The notes under the pieces: generated by a model
The model's database searches: none
The model's input: the letters and a program-made list of their open reading frames with translations, nothing else
Told to the model about the DNA's origin: nothing
From: CAVORD01 sp963698535
Lineage (GTDB): Bacteria; Bacteroidota; Bacteroidia; Bacteroidales; VadinHA17
Length of the DNA: 64,000 nt
Assembly: GCA_963698535.1 (NCBI GenBank)
Contig: CAVORD010000001.1
Coordinates: 186,001-250,000, forward strand
Reading direction: 5' to 3'
Part shown: positions 62,049 through 64,000 of the stretch, in pieces
How positions within the stretch are numbered: the stretch's first letter is position 1
How the letters are laid out: each line of letters begins with the position of its first letter
Translations under genes and position numbers: made by a program

Positions 62049-64000
62049 ATGAAAAGTATTATCTCTACCATAATCTTAATATTTAGTTTCATTTTTTCTG
62101 TCGCTGCACAACAATCATCTCTTTCGGGTTATGTACGTGACAATAACAGTAACCCTGTCCCTGGTGCCAGTGTGATACTCAATGGTTCAACAGGTGCCGC
62201 CACCGACGCATCAGGATATTTTTCCGTTAATAAACTTAAAGCAGGAACTTATGAGGTAATTGTAAGTTTTACCGGATTTGGTTCCTTTACAGATAAGATA
62301 ACAATAGCCGAAGGAGACAATGACCTTGATTTTCAGATAACCCCTTCGGTAATAGATATAAACCAGGTGGTTGTTACAGCTACCCGTTCCGGAGTACCAC
62401 TCCGAAAAGTACCCATTCATACTCAGGTAGTTTTTGGAGAGGAGCTGCGTAAAACAGATTCCAAATCGTTGGCCGACGTTCTGACAAACTATTTTCCCGG
62501 TATTGACTTCAAAAATGGAATGTCGTATGCAGGCGGCCCACAGATAGTTATGAACGGACTGTCAGCAAAGTATATTCTAATACTTGTTGATGGTGAAAGA
62601 CTGAGCTCCGGTGATGTAAAGGAGTCGGTCGACTTTAACAGGATCAACACGGAGAATATCGAGAGGGTTGAGATAGTAAGAGGTGCAGCCAGTTCTTTAT
62701 ACGGAACCGATGCTATTGGTGGTGTTATTAACATTATTACAAAAACCTCAGTAGAGGATGCGGAAGGATCATTCGGGATAAGATCTTCTGATTATCAGGA
62801 GACACGAATGTCAGGAGATCTGGGACTGAACTTTGGAAAAGTCAGTTCAAGGTCATCTTTTATCTATAATTCAATGGGCGGTTACGACCTCCAGCCGGAT
62901 GTGGCCGGACTGACGATTGAGCCGACAAAAAGCTTTAACTTCAATCAGAAACTGAGGTACAGTGCCTCAGAAAATTTAAATATTTCCGGTGATCTTTCCA
63001 TTTTCAACAGGGAGGATGATACTGAGATCCCCGGATCGCTCGATCGTAAGTACGATGATTTTACATGGAAGCTGGGAGCCGACTACAGGTTAGGAACTAA
63101 AAGCAGGCTGTCGCTGGCCTGGAATTCCGACAGGTATCGGTCGTACCGGATCGAAGAGACAACAAGGGAGCAGCTAAACCATTATGACAAGACCTTTAAC
63201 AGTCTTCGTCTTCAGGGGAATGTTAGGTTGTGGGATGCCAATAATCTGGTAGCAGGTGTCGAATATAATGGAGAGGAATTATTCTCAGCCAATACCCTCG
63301 ATACTGCAAAAAGTGCAAGTGCTGTTATAGGTTTTGTTCAGGATGTATGGGATATACTTCCAAATCTGACATTCGTAGCCGGTGGCAGGGTCACCTCACA
63401 CAGTGAGTACGGAATGAATACAACATATCAGGCCGCCCTTAACTACCGTCCGGGTAACTTCAGCATCAGGACCTCTTATGGGACAGGTTTCAGGGCTCCA
63501 ACTCTTAAAGAGCTTTATATGAATTTCAAAATTCCCGGAGCTCCAATAAGAATAATTGGAAATCCTGATCTTGAACCTGAAAAATCAACGTACTACAGTG
63601 CTTCGGTTGAGTATACCAATTCAAAGTTCAACAGTTCCGTACTTGTACAGTACAATGAGCTGGAGAGCACTATCACAGAACTATTTATGGGTGGATTCCC
63701 GATGATATACCAGTATCAGAATGTAGAAGGTGTAAAAATCCTTAATACCGACCTTCTGATTAACTACCGGATAATACCGCAGCTACTGGTTTCAGGGGGT
63801 TATACACTTACACTGCCTGCCGACTCAGCCAGCGAAGCATCGCAAAACAGGGTTGATGCCAGAAAGCATTCAGCAGTCTTTAATATTGAGTATTCGAGAA
63901 TTACTGGAAAGTACCGTCCGGTTATTTCATTGCAGACCAAATATTACGGAAGCAACACTATTACCTGGACCGATGAGTTGTCAGGGCAGGACAGCGAGGT
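62049..64000 (+). CDS. TonB-dependent outer-membrane receptor, C-terminus beyond window
   Basis: The frame is open from the ATG at 62049 to the last base (650 residues seen). It has a signal peptide (IFSFIFSVAAQ), a carboxypeptidase-regulatory-like domain (about 24-105; LSGYVRDNNSNPVPGASV), a TonB-box/plug region (VVVTATRS; LADVLTNYFPGIDF; VEIVRGAASSLYGTDAIGGVINIITK) and the beta barrel, including the signature GTGFRAPTLKELYMNF. It resembles CirA/BtuB-type receptors for metal chelates or cobalamin; the ligand is not determinable. No SusD partner can be seen because the window ends. Confidence 0.93.
   Translation, partial: MKSIISTIILIFSFIFSVAAQQSSLSGYVRDNNSNPVPGASVILNGSTGAATDASGYFSVNKLKAGTYEVIVSFTGFGSFTDKITIAEGDNDLDFQITPSVIDINQVVVTATRSGVPLRKVPIHTQVVFGEELRKTDSKSLADVLTNYFPGIDFKNGMSYAGGPQIVMNGLSAKYILILVDGERLSSGDVKESVDFNRINTENIERVEIVRGAASSLYGTDAIGGVINIITKTSVEDAEGSFGIRSSDYQETRMSGDLGLNFGKVSSRSSFIYNSMGGYDLQPDVAGLTIEPTKSFNFNQKLRYSASENLNISGDLSIFNREDDTEIPGSLDRKYDDFTWKLGADYRLGTKSRLSLAWNSDRYRSYRIEETTREQLNHYDKTFNSLRLQGNVRLWDANNLVAGVEYNGEELFSANTLDTAKSASAVIGFVQDVWDILPNLTFVAGGRVTSHSEYGMNTTYQAALNYRPGNFSIRTSYGTGFRAPTLKELYMNFKIPGAPIRIIGNPDLEPEKSTYYSASVEYTNSKFNSSVLVQYNELESTITELFMGGFPMIYQYQNVEGVKILNTDLLINYRIIPQLLVSGGYTLTLPADSASEASQNRVDARKHSAVFNIEYSRITGKYRPVISLQTKYYGSNTITWTDELSGQDSE

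Noticed and set aside
1..64000. CRISPR arrays, transposons, prophage, integrons
   Set aside because: No regularly spaced direct repeats, transposase, integrase or phage structural genes were seen on either strand.

Overview
The window reads as a chromosomal segment of an anaerobic, peptide- and arginine-using member of the Bacteroidota (Bacteroidales-like). The evidence is lineage-typical gene families (DUF3276, DUF5606, DUF1573, long-form NusB, SusC/TonB-style receptor), the order nusB-DUF1573-yajC-ybbR-coaE, promoters of the Bacteroidota type (TTTG about 18 bases upstream of TAnnTTTG), weak Shine-Dalgarno signals, and oxygen-sensitive enzymes such as an [FeFe] hydrogenase. No rRNA, tRNA, insertion sequence, prophage or CRISPR array was found. 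Almost everything is tightly packed protein-coding DNA.

Layout. 1-1.2 kb: end of carbamate kinase (arcC) and ornithine carbamoyltransferase (arcB). 1.2-7.2 kb: palindrome-rich gap, DUF456 and DUF3276 genes, then the nusB-DUF1573-yajC-ybbR-coaE-djlA-DUF5606 housekeeping run. 7.2-15.4 kb: a large secreted Asp-box protein, pyruvoyl-type arginine decarboxylase plus agmatinase (arginine to putrescine), mazG, a SAM-hydrolase-like enzyme, phoH and purC. 15.6-21.7 kb: a three-gene soluble redox complex (NuoE-like, NuoF-like, and a 1233-residue fusion of [2Fe-2S], GltD/NfnB-like NADPH-FAD, ferredoxin and degenerate molybdopterin domains). 21.7-29.4 kb: LysM/ligand-binding protein, ECF sigma/anti-sigma/Spy-like trio, TPR protein and YgiQ-type radical SAM protein. 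29.4-34 kb, on the minus strand: an electron-bifurcating [FeFe] hydrogenase operon (Trx-like protein, hydB, hydA, hydC). 34.2-54.2 kb: a peptidase-rich region (M28, pepT, M14, S9, an M28-cyclophilin-FKBP fusion, M24, S37), interrupted by an acyltransferase pair, the proton-translocating transhydrogenase pntAA-pntAB-pntB and an ankyrin-phosphoesterase. 54.4-64 kb: RRM protein, GNAT acetyltransferase, GH127-like lipoprotein, PAS histidine kinase, small outer-membrane-like protein, beta-CASP nuclease, and a TonB-dependent receptor that runs off the end.

How it fits together (inference). Secreted and cytoplasmic peptidases feed amino acids. Arginine can go to ATP (arcB/arcC) or to putrescine (pdaD/speB). 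The reductant is balanced by three different systems: the Nfn/NuoEFG-like complex, the NADH/ferredoxin hydrogenase and the membrane transhydrogenase. Two tandem TGTTA-N6-TAACA operators lie at the hydrogenase promoter, and an identical 16-mer lies between the beta-CASP and TonB genes. They suggest one redox or Crp-type regulator.

Caution. Four genes (hydA C-terminus, M14 peptidase twice, M28-cyclophilin-FKBP, PAS kinase) each read as intact if one extra base is removed, mostly from a short homopolymer. The lesions all run in the same direction, which points to insertion errors in the assembly rather than gene decay, but this cannot be decided from sequence alone.
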